Positions 12,581 to 22,823 of a stretch of 64,000 nucleotides of DNA are shown piece by piece (the stretch's first letter is position 1; every line of letters begins with the position of its first letter). Where the stretch lies: the NCBI GenBank assembly GCA_963556145.1, contig OY744463.1, positions 5,952,001 through 6,016,000 of the forward strand, in the 5' to 3' direction. Origin of the DNA: Hygrocybe punicea. Its lineage: Eukaryota; Basidiomycota; Agaricomycetes; Agaricales; Hygrophoraceae. Under the pieces are notes generated by a model, which was not told where the DNA came from, did not search any database, and was given only the letters and a program-made list of their open reading frames with translations. The position numbers were made by a program, and so were the translations under genes.

Positions 12581-13740
12581 GGGTGGGTGGTGGTGGTGGT
12601 GGTGGTGGAGAGAAGAGGAGAGGGGGAAATGACCAGGGGGAATAAAGGGGGTGGGCAAGGGGAGAAGGGCAGGAGGTCGATGGCAGGGGGTGGCAGGGGG
12701 CAGGAGATGGGCAGGGGGAGAAGGGGCAGAGGAGAGGGAAACGGGGGGAAGGGGAGGGAAACGGGAGGGAAACGGGGGGGACCTAAAAAATTACATACCA
12801 GGGTTACCTACATGTCCACGCCCCTCCGCGTCGCCCTCATCGCCCCCGTCGTCGTCGTCGTTCCCGTCTGGCCCCGTTCCCATTCGTGTTGCCATAGCCG
12901 TCCCGTTTGCCGTCCCTCGCCATTTCCGTCCTCGCCGTCCCCATTGTCGTCATCCTCGTTGTCGCGGTCTCCGCTGTCATCATCCCGTTCCCTCGTCCCG
13001 GCCATCCTCGGTTCCATTGCCTGTTGTCCCGGTCCCTGTTCCTGTCCTCACTGTCCTTGTCGTCATCCTCCTCGTCCCCATCCTCCTCGTCATCCTCGTT
13101 GTCCCCGTTCCCGTGTGGTGGCCCACGGCCATCGGCCCCGTGCCGTTTGTGTTGTCGTTGCTGTCCCGTTTGCCATCCTGTCCTCGCCGTTTCCGTCCTC
13201 ATCGTCCCTGTTGCCGTCGTCCTCGTTGTCCTGGTCTCGTTGTCCTCGTCATCCCGTTCCCTCGTCATTTCCGTTGCCCGTTGCCCGTTGCCCCCATCCC
13301 CGTCCCCATGCTCACTGTCCTCGTCGTCATCCTCGTCGTCGTCCCCGTCGTCCTCGTCGTCCCCATTACCGTCGTCCTTGTTGTCTCGGGCTCCGTGGTC
13401 CTCGTGGTCCCGTTCCCCCATCCCCATCATCCTCATTTCCGTCGTCCATTGTCCCCATCCCCATCCCCATGCCCGCTGCCCGTGCCCACTGTCCTCGTCT
13501 TCGTTGACCCTGCCCGTTGTCGTCTTCCCGTTGTCGTGGTTCCTGGTTCCCGTTGTCGTATTCCCCTTTCGCACCGTCGTCACATTCATTCGTTTACCCC
13601 GTCGTCCGCATCCCAGTTGTCCTGTGTCGTCCTGTGTCCGCCGTCTCCTTGTCGCCCCCATCCGTGTCCACATCCACTTGTTGCTGTTGCGTTGTTCGCG
13701 TTCGTTTGGCACGAGGGTGCGGGAAAAAAAACCTACAAGT
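12581..13740. repeat. G-rich then C/T-rich triplet low-complexity block
   Basis: A (GGT)n and GGGGAGA-type run (12581-12785) followed by about 950 bp of scrambled GTC/CTC/CCC triplets. Open frames in most phases (Pro/Val/Ser- or Asp/Glu/Thr-rich) arise from composition. The second half is the left arm of a large palindrome, and the triplet block resembles the microsatellite cargo of the hAT elements at 26199, 51741 and 61659. Confidence 0.8.
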
Positions 13741-14152
13741 GTTTAAATAGTCAGTAGAATAAATGAACAAGATAAATAGAAGACTTACCTGGGGTGCTCT
13801 GGCATCTGCACCTGTTGTCGTGTCGTTGTTGAAAACGACAAGTGTTGTTAAACTCGCGCGCAAGAATTTCAACCGGAATTTGCCGATATCCAAAACGGGG
13901 TCGAGTTGCCATATAGGGAAGGGTGGCTGGATTTTCTTATTATTATTATATATACTACAACACCTCAATGGCCAGGGCAAGACCCTGAAGAGATGTAGGT
14001 ATGATATACCTACCCCGAGAGAAGTTTTTGTATTTTATTTTATTTTATATTGGGAGATATTCACAATGCATTTTATGCCTCTGCCAAAATTGGACCCTTA
14101 AACAGCTAACTTTGCGAGTACATGTCTGAAAAATCCAAAATTAATTCTAGGA

Positions 14153-14352
14153 NNNNNNNNNNNNNNNNNNNNNNNNNNNNNNNNNNNNNNNNNNNNNNNN
14201 NNNNNNNNNNNNNNNNNNNNNNNNNNNNNNNNNNNNNNNNNNNNNNNNNNNNNNNNNNNNNNNNNNNNNNNNNNNNNNNNNNNNNNNNNNNNNNNNNNNN
14301 NNNNNNNNNNNNNNNNNNNNNNNNNNNNNNNNNNNNNNNNNNNNNNNNNNNN
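14153..14352. other. Assembly gap (200 N)
   Basis: Exactly 200 unknown bases, so the length is probably a fixed placeholder. It lies at the centre of the palindrome. Confidence 0.99.
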
Positions 14353-14762
14353 AACTACCAGACACTTGTCTGGAACACAATGTACACTTTCCTTAGTACT
14401 CCTAGAATTAATTTTGGATTTTTCAGACATGTACTCGCAAAGTTAGCTGTTTAAGGGTCCAATTTTGGCAGAGGCATAAAATGCATTGTGAATATCTCCC
14501 AATATAAAATAAAATAAAATACAAAAACTTCTCTCGGGTAGGTATATCATACCTATATCTCTTCAGGGTCTTGCCCTGGCCATTGAGGTGTTGTAGTATA
14601 TATAATAATAATAATAGAAAATCCAGCCACCCTTCCCTATATGGCAACTCGACCCCGTTTTGGATATCGGCAAATTCCGGTTGAAATTCTTGCGCGCGAG
14701 TTTAACAACACTTGTCGTTTCAACAACGACCGACAACAGGTGCAGATGCCAGAGCACCCCAG

Positions 14763-14818
14763 GTAAGTCTTCTATTTATCTTGTTCATTTATTCTACTGA
14801 CTATTTAAACACTTGTAG
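14763..14818 (+). other. Intron-like sequence in the right palindrome arm
   Basis: GTAAGT donor, CTGAC branch-like motif and TGTAG acceptor, 56 nt, immediately before the triplet block. Comparable intron-like sequences precede the microsatellites in the three hAT-type elements. Confidence 0.5.
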
Positions 14819-15121
14819 GTTTTTTTTTCCCGCACCCTCGTGCCAAACGAACGCGAACAACGCAACAGCAACAAGTGGATGTGGACACGGATGTGGGTGA
14901 CAAGGAGACGGCGGACACAGGACGACTGGGATGCGGACGACGGGGTAAACAAACGAATGCGACGATGGTGTGAAAGGGGAATACGACAACGGGAACCGGG
15001 AACCACGACAACGGGCAGGGGCAACGAAGATGAGGACAGCGGGCACGGGCACGGGCACGGGGACGATGGAAACGAGGACGACCGGGACGGCAGAACAGGA
15101 CGACGAGGACCACGGAGCCCA

Positions 15122-15562
15122 ACGATGACGACGATGGCCCCGCCAACGCCAACAGGGTGGCCAATGCCCAACCATGATGACGATGGCCCCACTAATGCCC
15201 TAAAGACCCCCAACAACGCCCAAGCCACACCCAACAGGGCCGCCAACGCCCCACCAATGCCAAAGGGCCACCAACGCCCAATGACGATGACGACGGCCCC
15301 ACCAACGCCCAAAGGGGCCCTCAACGACGACTGGGGTTCCAACAACACCCAAGCCACACCCAATAGGGCCGCCAACACCCAACAACAACGCCGACGGCCC
15401 CACCAACGCCGAATGACGACGGCAATGGCCCCACCAATGCCGTAAAGGGCCCCCAGCCAACGCCCAATGACGACAGCGGCCCCACTGATGCCCAACACGG
15501 CCCAACGACGACAGCGATGGCCCTCACGGCCCCAATGACGAGCCCACCAGTAGGGCATCAAC
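15122..15562. repeat. GCCCAACGACGA-type low-complexity block
   Basis: Triplet-like CCAACGCC/GACGACGGC sequence without a credible gene. It leads into the conserved hairpin at 15563-15616. Confidence 0.7.
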
Positions 15563-15616
15563 ACCTCGCGAAACACGCCGCCGCATCAATTGATGCGTGT
15601 ACCGGCTTCACGAGGT
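15563..15616. repeat. CAATTG-centred subterminal hairpin, copy 1
   Basis: Outer arms ACCTCGCGAA / TTCACGAGGT and inner palindrome GCATCAATTGATGC (15583-15596). The same layout occurs near the 3' end of three hAT-type elements (28238-28291, 52646-52701, 62794-62848). No hAT terminal repeat follows here, so this would be a truncated member. Confidence 0.75.
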
Positions 15617-16200
15617 ATGTAGCCATCTTACTGGGTGTGGGACTGATGCCAGTGGGACTGATGCCAGAATGTTCCCTTATAATAAGCTTACTGTAAATAT
15701 ATAAGATTGCTTAGAATAAAATTAAAACTACATGACTACATATACTAGGACCTTTAAAGTCACCAACCCCAGACCCATGCCCAAGGAATAGTGGAGAGGC
15801 CACCCTCCCCACTGGTGACAGTCAAGGCTAGAATTGAATGCTCCCAACCATCCAGAGGCTGCACCCAAACCAGGACTTCCGTGCCCTGGCATCAAGCAGA
15901 GAAATTCGGCTCTCTCTGCCAGGGTGAGTGGACTGGAAGTCGAAGAGCACTGGGGGCCAAACACGAAGGTTTCGGGGTTTTTAATTGAAACTGAATAATC
16001 ACATGATCTTAAACATGTGATTTTTGACGTGAGAATTAGCCATGTCACTTATGAGTTTACTCCAAGTCTGAGTTACTACACTAGCAATCTTGCACAAACT
16101 CTGTTTCAACTTTCTGAAGTTCATTCAAGCTCTTACCCACTCTTACCCTCTAGTCTACCATATACTGAACAATTGCCTGAGCTACTGAGGAAATCCAGAC
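15617..16200. other. Non-coding interval
   Basis: A short direct repeat (GGGACTGATGCCAG, 15640-15670) and otherwise nothing recognisable. Confidence 0.35.
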
Positions 16201-16558
16201 AATCCTCAAGGCCACTACAACAAATATGTTCCTACCACAAACTGCTAATATTGTTTTGGAAAAAGAATGGTGCAAAGGTGGACTTGTTAAAATTGTTCTA
16301 CTTGTACTGGGATTGAAGGAATGGGGAATTCAAATTCATGGGAAGGCAGCACATGAAAAATGGATAAAAGTTCAGCTAGAGATAAAGTCAGTGTTTCAGA
16401 AAATTCTATCTGCTGAAAAATTGTAAGTGATTATTGGTGGATATGGTCAATAAAAACACTAATATCAGAAATTAGAAAGGAGTCTAAAATGCATATGGAT
16501 TAAGAAGAGGCAAATGAGGAGGGCCATCAAAAAAGAAATGACAAGGCATACATATTTA
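16201..16558 (+). pseudogene. Degenerate unknown transposon coding remnant
   Basis: A ~65-codon frame at 16226-16426 (KEWCKGGLVKIVLLVLGLKE, later GKAAHEKW) matches the broken copy at 3860-4180 and, like it, lies upstream of a 45-bp array. The flanking sequence to 16558 is also shared. The family is not recognised and the frame is too short to be a complete protein. Confidence 0.45.
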
Positions 16559-17240
16559 TTGCTATTTGCAGGTATTTTGGCACATGTGAAAAAATCACAA
16601 GATTTTGAAAACATCAAAATTTAACTCCTTCAGTTTTCAGCAGAATCAGATGATTAGATTGGCTCACTTGTAGAGCAATAACAAATGCATAAAAATCCAC
16701 ATGTTGAATATAGTCATTTATAAGTAGGGAAATGCAGGGATAAGGGTAAATCCTTTTCCGCAGGTATCCATACTCTTAAGAGTACGGATACGGATACAGA
16801 TTCTCGTATCCGTAGGCTTCAAAATGAGCCGGAGATCATCCAAAACGGTCAAGAATTGACTGAGATAGAGACTAAACATTGATTGGACTCTATCTCAGTC
16901 AATTCTTGACCGTTTCAGGTGATCTCCGGCTCATTTTGATCGCGAATCTGTGGGTAAAATCCGTGGATATTGCATCCGTATCTGTGGGGAGTACGAGTAC
17001 GGATACAGATAAATGTATCCTGGGATTACCCCTGCATTTCCCTATTTATAAGCCAAACTGAGTATATATCAAACAAATTATTTCATTTGTATTACTAGCA
17101 GCTAGGAATCAGAATGTACTGCAATTTTGCCTATCTAATCACCTGATCCTGCCCAAACCCAAAGGAGTTAAAATTGAAATGTTGAAAACATCATAAATTT
17201 GTGATTATATTACATGTGCCAAAATAACTGCAAATAGCAA
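16559..17240. mobile_element. Inverted-repeat element hosting a hAT-type MITE
   Basis: Ends TTGCTATTTGCAG...CTGCAAATAGCAA with further inverted homology inward (TATTTTGGCACATGTG, AAAACATCA, TTTAACTCCTT). TA flanks the left end; the right flank reads TG, possibly decayed. Removing the nested MITE (16725-17044) gives a ~360-bp non-autonomous element. Confidence 0.7.
16725..17044. mobile_element. hAT-type MITE with exact 8-bp duplication
   Basis: A 320-bp near-perfect fold-back with ends TAGGGAAATGCAGGG...CCCTGCATTTCCCTA. The 8-bp TTTATAAG occurs at 16717-16724 and 17045-17052. Eight-base duplications are typical of hAT transposases. No coding capacity. Confidence 0.9.
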
Positions 17241-17534
17241 TGATTTCTCTACAAGTGATGAACAGAAATAGGGGTTCTATCATTCTGTGAATGTAATAAG
17301 AATAGAAACATGAAATATGGAACTTATAAATTGTATGTTGAAGTATATGATACTTTGTGAAGAATACACAGTGGTATTATCTTTTTTGATGAATATAAAT
17401 CTGTAAATAGCAGCAAATAAATAGTGAATTAATTATATAAACCAAACGATAATCTTCACCAGAAATTTTGCATTTGTGGAGGTGCATCAGCCTAGAAAAT
17501 AGTGGGTGCAGGAGATATGCTAATAATATCAGCC
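17241..17534. other. Non-coding interval
   Basis: AT-rich, no feature recognised. Confidence 0.4.
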
Positions 17535-17850
17535 TAGGCCATCCCAGTGGGGCGTGAAGTTATCCTGGGAAATCAGCCTAGATCATCCCAGTTGGGTCAG
17601 GATATATCCTGAGAAAATCAGCCTAGATCAAATCAGCCTGAACCATGTGAGTTGGGCCAGGATATATCCTGAGAAATTCAGCCTGAACCATGTCAGTTGG
17701 ACCAGGATATATCCTGAGAAAATCAGCCTAGACCATGTCAGTTGGGCCAGGATATATCTCAGCCTGATTCAGCTATCCCCAAGTCAGTTGGGTGATCTCA
17801 TTTTCAGGCATTCCATCTCAGTTGGTAATATCTTGCTAAATCTGGTGGGT
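17535..17850. repeat. 45-bp tandem array C
   Basis: Four to five ~45-bp units with CCAGGATATATCCTGA cores, ending in the shared tail (GATATATCTCAGCCTGATTC, CCCCAAGTCAGTTGGGTGAT). Same orientation as array A. Confidence 0.9.
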
Positions 17851-18159
17851 AGAATACATTACAGAATTTCATAATTAAGGAGACAGTTCATCAAATGTGA
17901 ACAAATTTGATCCACCATCAACAATACTATACATATTCATATTGTTATCCTTGGTATTATCATATGAGCAATATTTATCATCTGATGCAGATTCATGTTT
18001 CAAAGCAGTGGTACATATGACATTACAGCTGTTTTCATTGACTTGCGGAAACTGAGAAAAAAATCAAGTGTGGCGCAACTCCGCTGCCGCACGGCATCTG
18101 ACTCTGAGTTTCAATAAGCTAGAACTTTATACAATGAAGATCAACGAAGTTTCAATACT

Positions 18160-19213
18160 ATGCCTCACGCTGTCTCGAAGGATCTCAAGGCTCACATCCC
18201 CGCTCTCCACGACCTTGGTTATCAGGTCCAGGAGGTCTGTGACCTTCTTGGAGTTTGCAAGTCCCTTGTTTACAAAATGTTGCAATATCATCGTCTCTAC
18301 GGTCTCTCACACAATCCTTTTGCCCATTTGACCATACGATGCTGTATTCTCACACCTCTTGACATCGGCTTTATCCGTTTACTCCTGGCCCACCATCACA
18401 CGCTATTCCTTGATGAACTCCAGCATGAACTCCACACCCAGCATGATGTAAATGTATCTCTCTCAACTCTCATGCGTACCCTACGCTGGCTCCACTTCTC
18501 AAACAAACATGTTTCTGTACAAGTGCTTGAACGGAATGATCTCCAACGCGCAATTTTCATGAATCGGATCAGGGCAGAAGTTCCGGACCCTTGGATGTTG
18601 ATGTTTACGGATGAGAGTGCAATGAACAATCGGACACAGAGCAGGAGATATGGTTGGTCAGTGATTGGGACATGTTGTGTCCAGCGGCAGGCATTTGTGC
18701 GTGGTATGCGGTATTCGATCCTCCCTGTGCTCACCCTTGATGGTATCATCGCATATGATATCATTGAGGGCTCGGTAATGGCACAACGCTTTGTTCAATT
18801 CCTTCGCGAGATGGTCGTATGTATTTTTATTGTTTCCTTTGCGTTTTGACTGATGTTGTCATTCAAATACCTCATACCAATCCGTATCCAGGACCGCGGA
18901 GTGTCCTTGTCCTCGACAACTGCAACATCCACCATGCCGAGGAAGTAAGAGAACTTGTAGAGGACAAAGCACGTACGTCCCATTTCAATTCGCTTATACT
19001 TCACACTGATGTCGTTTGCTTTCAGACTGCCGAATTATATACTTGCCACCATACTCCCCCAATTACAACCCCATCGAGCTTGCCTTTGCATCAATCAAGT
19101 CCTACATTCGCCGTCATACACATGACTGTGGCTTATTCACCATTGTTCGTGCGATGGATACCATAACACCAGATAAGGCTGTAGGTTGGTTTCGATGTGC
19201 CGGTTATGTATAA
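18160..19213 (+). CDS. Tc1/mariner DDE transposase (probably inactive)
   Basis: Cut-and-paste transposase acting on the flanking TIRs. An N-terminal helix-turn-helix region (residues ~1-60, with LLGVCKSLVYKML) is followed by the catalytic triad: D in MFTDESAMNN (about 18602), D in LVLDNCNIHH (about 18910) and E in PNYNPIELAFASIKS (about 19076). The gene needs two introns. The second (about 18974-19025, GTACGT donor, TTTCAG acceptor) is sound. The first has a good GTATGT donor at about 18817, but the position where frame resumes (ATACCTCAT, about 18876) follows TTCAA rather than AG. A G-to-A change there would block splicing. The start at 18160 (ATGCCTCAC) fits the family. Seen: motifs. Known: DDE family. 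Inferred: inactivation. Confidence 0.85.
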
Positions 19214-20273
19214 AATTTACCTGTACCGTTATGTTTTTTTTTGCCATTGTCATGCAATTGATATCAGAGCCCCATGGGCCAAAAAATGTATTCAATGTGT
19301 GTAAAAACGAGCGCATAGTGAGTATGGAAGAACGGAATAACACTGCAATCTAAAACATCCCCCCATCATCATCTCCTGCCCTAGGTGGAGCATGAAATCC
19401 TACGGGAACAGGAACCATGCTCTTGAGATCTTGGCTGTAGTAAGTTGTGCGGCGATCGTCCAGTGTTTGATCACCCTTCGTCATCTTTGGTCCAAACCAT
19501 GTACATGCACCACCATCATCCCAATATATCTCGTAGCGGACAATATCATCCTTTGGGGCTAAGGGAGCGCCAACGACTGGGTGATTGCCCACTGACGGAG
19601 ATTGATGCCTGAGCTTCTTGGTATGGTTCCTTTGCTTCTTCTCCCAATTCCAACCAGCACAGCCTGCAATCAAGCGCATTGCCTCCCCTTTCGACATGCC
19701 ATATTCAGTAAGATCAGACACTGCAAGCGCGCCTATCACATCCGGACCATAATCATCATGGCGAAGCACGTCTTCGTAGTTACGCGCCGTATGAATACCC
19801 AGATGGTCACAGGCATAAGCCAGGTAGTCACCAAGATCATCGTCTGTGGGAACAATGGGGGATGAGAAAGGAGATGAGTCGAGCGTTCGCTTGTGTTTGG
19901 GAGTCGAGGGTGTATTACTGGCAGTTTTCGGAACGAGTGCACCCACAACAGTATTCATCAGTTGTGTGAATAATGCCACTTGGTCCATGGCCGGCTCTGC
20001 CTTGGCACGTCGGGAAGGAAGTAAAGACTTGCTGCGATTTGCTGGATCAAATGCTGCTATGTTTGGAGGAGAATTGACTGTCGCTAGTCCATCATGCTGT
20101 ACAATAATTAGCTTATTTCTCAGCTACGATGGTGGGTACTTACAAGGGCAATAGCCCACTGGTGCATCATGAATGGGGTGAGAGTGAGTTCATGGTTGTC
20201 CTCGCAAATGAAAATATAGTGTCCCGGTTCATTGTCATTGCCATACTTCTTTTGCAGGATGTCGTGGAAGCGT

Positions 20274-20457
20274 TGTGGTGAACGCGGCCTGGGTAGGCGC
20301 GGATTCGGGGTGTGCGAGATCGTTGTCCCTGGGGTCAAAACCCAAAACTCAACTTGTTTGTGACTATTTACAACAGCCACTACATACAAATAATAGAACA
20401 AATAGAGAATATAGTAAAATGAGTGAATACGTACCCAGAGATATAGATGTCTCTACA
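20274..20457 (-). repeat. 3' LTR of the miniature LTR element
   Basis: 184 bp, identical by eye to 22640-22823. On the minus strand it starts TGTAGAGACATC and ends GTTCACCACA. Confidence 0.85.
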
Positions 20458-20602
20458 TCCAGTAGGGACACAAATAGAGACTGTCCCCAGTCTCACATAA
20501 GGCAAGGGAGGAAGAAATAGGAAAAAGAAAAAGGGAGGGAGGGAAGGGACAATACTGAATACAAAACAAACAAAACAAAACAAAAACAAAAATCCAATCA
20601 AC

Positions 20603-22462
20603 TCAACAGGAATCTTCCAACACAAAGTCTTCCAACTTCTCCAACCGATCCACCAACTTTACCAACTTTTGCTCCAGAACCTTGAGGGCCTTAAGGGATA
20701 ACAATGCTGACTCGAGCGCAAGCAATGTCGCAGCAGGTATGTCGTCAGTGGCAAACGTGGACGTTGGTAGTGTGCCCGACAAGGGTGTAGTGGGTACAAA
20801 GTCATGGAGCGGCAGTGCATGGGCATAGCAGGACGGGGTCGAGCGCAGGGTCGTGGTATGGGCTACTGAATGGGCCTGCGAGGCTCCGTGGGGTGGATCG
20901 TGGGCATGCGGGGTTGACTGGGGTAGCGGGTGACGTGGTGTGTTGGGGGCATCGAAGAGGGACAGGGGCGGACTCGTTTGGGACGGGAGGGGGCCGTACA
21001 GAGGCGTGGGGGCGTGAACGTGGGCGTAGGGGCTGGTCCATGGGTCCGGCGTTGGTCCTGGATGATGGAATGCAGCGGCCAATGGTGGGGCGATGTGGGA
21101 CGGCGTTGGGGGCTCGAACGCGGCGGGGGCGGCTTGTACGGCGTCACGGAGGGTGATATGGGGGTCCTGTCGGTGGTACGCGGCTGCCGGGGGTCGAAAC
21201 GAGAGCGGAACGGGGACGGATGTGTCGATATGCGCGCGGACGCATTTTTCTGGCGACGGCACGGGGTCAGACGGCGGGGGCGTGTAACGGTTCGCCTCTA
21301 GGGACGACGTCGAGGCCGTGGACGCGAACGCGGGGCGAAACGGGGGTGAAACGGAGGCAGACGCGCCGGGACGCGTGGAAATCGGCCTTGGGCGCGCGCG
21401 GAGGCGTTTTCCTGGGGATGGTGCGCGTTCAAACGACGGGTGTACGTCGTGGCTTGCATCCGGGGACGACGGAGAGGGCGTAGACGCTGACGGCAGGCGA
21501 AATGGGAGTGGAATGGGGGCAGAAACGGGGGCCGATGTTGAAAACGGCGTCTGCGGGGCGCTAGCGCGGATTCCTGGGGACGACACGGGCTCAAACGGTG
21601 GGGGCATGTCACGGCTGGCCTCTTGGGACGACGGCGAGGGCGTAGACGGTGACGGCGGGCGAAACGAGGGCGAAACGGAGGTGGTTGTGTCGATACGCGT
21701 GTTTTCGACGCGTTGGGGCGCGTGGGCGGGTCGTCCTGACGCTGGCGAGGGCGCAAACGGTAGGGGCGCGTGAAGGTTCGTCTCTGGGTACGACGGCGTG
21801 TCCGTAGGCGCAAACGGGGGGCGACTCGGGTGTGAAACGAGGGGGGACGCGTCGATACGCGTATTTTGGTCGCGTTGGCGCGCGCGGACGCATTTTTCCG
21901 GGGACGGCGCGGGCGCAGACGATGGCGGCGTGTGTTGGAACACCTCTGGGGACGATTGCGAGGGCGTACGCAAAGACGGGGGCCGAAACGAGGCGGAAAC
22001 GGGTGGAGACGCGTCAATACGCGTATTCACGTTGGACTTGCGCGCGCGGACGCGTTTACCTGCACGGCAACCGCGGAAACGGCGAGGAGGGGCGTACCTG
22101 GGACTGCACATGCAACAGCCGTTGCAATGCGCGCGCTTTCCTTCGACTACCGGGTCTCCGTTACTCGTTTGATGCGCGAGGCGCGCTCCATGTTGGACGG
22201 GTTCGTTGCGGCCGTTCTGGGGCTTTCCGGGCGCGGTTTTTCGAGCGGGATCTGTGGGGGGTCGTCTTCCGAGTCCGTTGGATGTGTTGAGATGAGTGTG
22301 GGTGGGGGAACTAGTGAAATAAATGGGAAAAGCGAAGGGGGGGGCATATTGAAGACCGTGTGACGTGGCTGTGACGGCGTGACAAAAAGGCAAAAGAGCC
22401 GTGTTCTGCAGCCAAGGAGGCGCAACTGGTACGAAGAAAGTATACTGAGGTGTCGAAAACAT
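20603..22462 (-). CDS. Pro-rich repeat protein with C-terminal coiled coil
   Basis: A single uninterrupted frame. The open frame reaches 22711 inside the LTR, but the first ATG in frame is 22462 (MFSTPQYTFF), giving about 620 residues. The centre holds several ~65-70 residue repeats with the pattern PSPxKxVRARxRxxNTRIDAS then SFRPPxxxTPSxSSxE. A Pro/His-rich stretch follows, and the protein ends in a leucine heptad segment (LLALESALLSLKALKVLEQK) that predicts a coiled coil. It shows no resemblance to Gag, protease or RT. It could be a structural, capsid-like or captured protein. Seen: long frame in a C/G-rich region where chance frames are possible. The repeats are in frame and the coiled coil is coherent, which favours a real gene. 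Confidence 0.55.
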   Translation of the reverse strand: MFSTPQYTFFVPVAPPWLQNTALLPFCHAVTATSHGLQYAPPFAFPIYFTSSPTHTHLNTSNGLGRRPPTDPARKTAPGKPQNGRNEPVQHGARLAHQTSNGDPVVEGKRAHCNGCCMCSPRYAPPRRFRGCRAGKRVRARKSNVNTRIDASPPVSASFRPPSLRTPSQSSPEVFQHTPPSSAPAPSPEKCVRARQRDQNTRIDASPLVSHPSRPPFAPTDTPSYPETNLHAPLPFAPSPASGRPAHAPQRVENTRIDTTTSVSPSFRPPSPSTPSPSSQEASRDMPPPFEPVSSPGIRASAPQTPFSTSAPVSAPIPLPFRLPSASTPSPSSPDASHDVHPSFERAPSPGKRLRARPRPISTRPGASASVSPPFRPAFASTASTSSLEANRYTPPPSDPVPSPEKCVRAHIDTSVPVPLSFRPPAAAYHRQDPHITLRDAVQAAPAAFEPPTPSHIAPPLAAAFHHPGPTPDPWTSPYAHVHAPTPLYGPLPSQTSPPLSLFDAPNTPRHPLPQSTPHAHDPPHGASQAHSVAHTTTLRSTPSCYAHALPLHDFVPTTPLSGTLPTSTFATDDIPAATLLALESALLSLKALKVLEQKLVKLVDRLEKLEDFVLEDSC

Positions 22463-22639
22463 CGGGGATGGGTCTAAGAGCTGACAGAAGACTAGGGGTG
22501 CTCGAAATGCTGACGAATACGGGGCGCTGTTGACTATGGGGCGCTGTTGCTGCCAGAAAGAGAGAGAAAGGTGTAAAAATGGTGAATTCAAAGAGGGAAA
22601 GGTGAAGTGAGCTTGACACTCCTCGCGGTGGGCTCCAGA

Positions 22640-22823
22640 TGTGGTGAACGCGGCCTGGGTAGGCGCGGATTCGGGGTGTGCGAGATCGTTGTCCCTGGGG
22701 TCAAAACCCAAAACTCAACTTGTTTGTGACTATTTACAACAGCCACTACATACAAATAATAGAACAAATAGAGAATATAGTAAAATGAGTGAATACGTAC
22801 CCAGAGATATAGATGTCTCTACA
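22640..22823 (-). repeat. 5' LTR of the miniature LTR element
   Basis: 184 bp; the primer-binding-like site lies at about 22618-22637, just inside it. Confidence 0.85.

Larger units (their letters stand above)
13388..15121. repeat. Large palindrome interrupted by an assembly gap
   Basis: The sequence from about 13388 to 14152 is repeated in inverted orientation from about 14400 to 15121 with small indels. Both arms contain the GTC triplet block, the GGGTGCGGGAAAAAAA junction, an intron-like sequence (14763-14818 on +, mirrored on - near 13740-13790) and an A/T-rich inner part ending in TTAATTCTAGGA. The centre holds 200 N (14153-14352) and a 47-bp single-copy stretch (14353-14399). It may be a real inverted element or an assembly fold-over at the gap. 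Confidence 0.85.
20274..22823 (-). mobile_element. Miniature LTR element without gag-pol, identical 184-bp LTRs
   Basis: Direct repeats at 20274-20457 and 22640-22823 look identical and have TG...CA ends. A 4-bp GCGT duplication flanks the element (20270-20273, 22824-22827), and its removal restores the host reading frame. Two bases inside the 5' LTR (minus strand) is a primer-binding-site-like TGGAGCCCACCGCGAGG, consistent with a tRNA ending in CCA. No clear polypurine tract was seen at the other LTR. There is no reverse transcriptase or integrase, so it must be moved in trans; size and layout resemble a TRIM-type element, apart from its long ORF. Confidence 0.8.

Noticed and set aside
12587..13757. 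Long Arg/Pro/Val/Ser-rich open frames on both strands
   Set aside because: They occur in several phases of a triplet-like C/G block; composition explains them.
17554..17874. Protein coded by the 45-bp array
   Set aside because: The unit length is a multiple of three, so frames stay open automatically; no start context or flanking exons.
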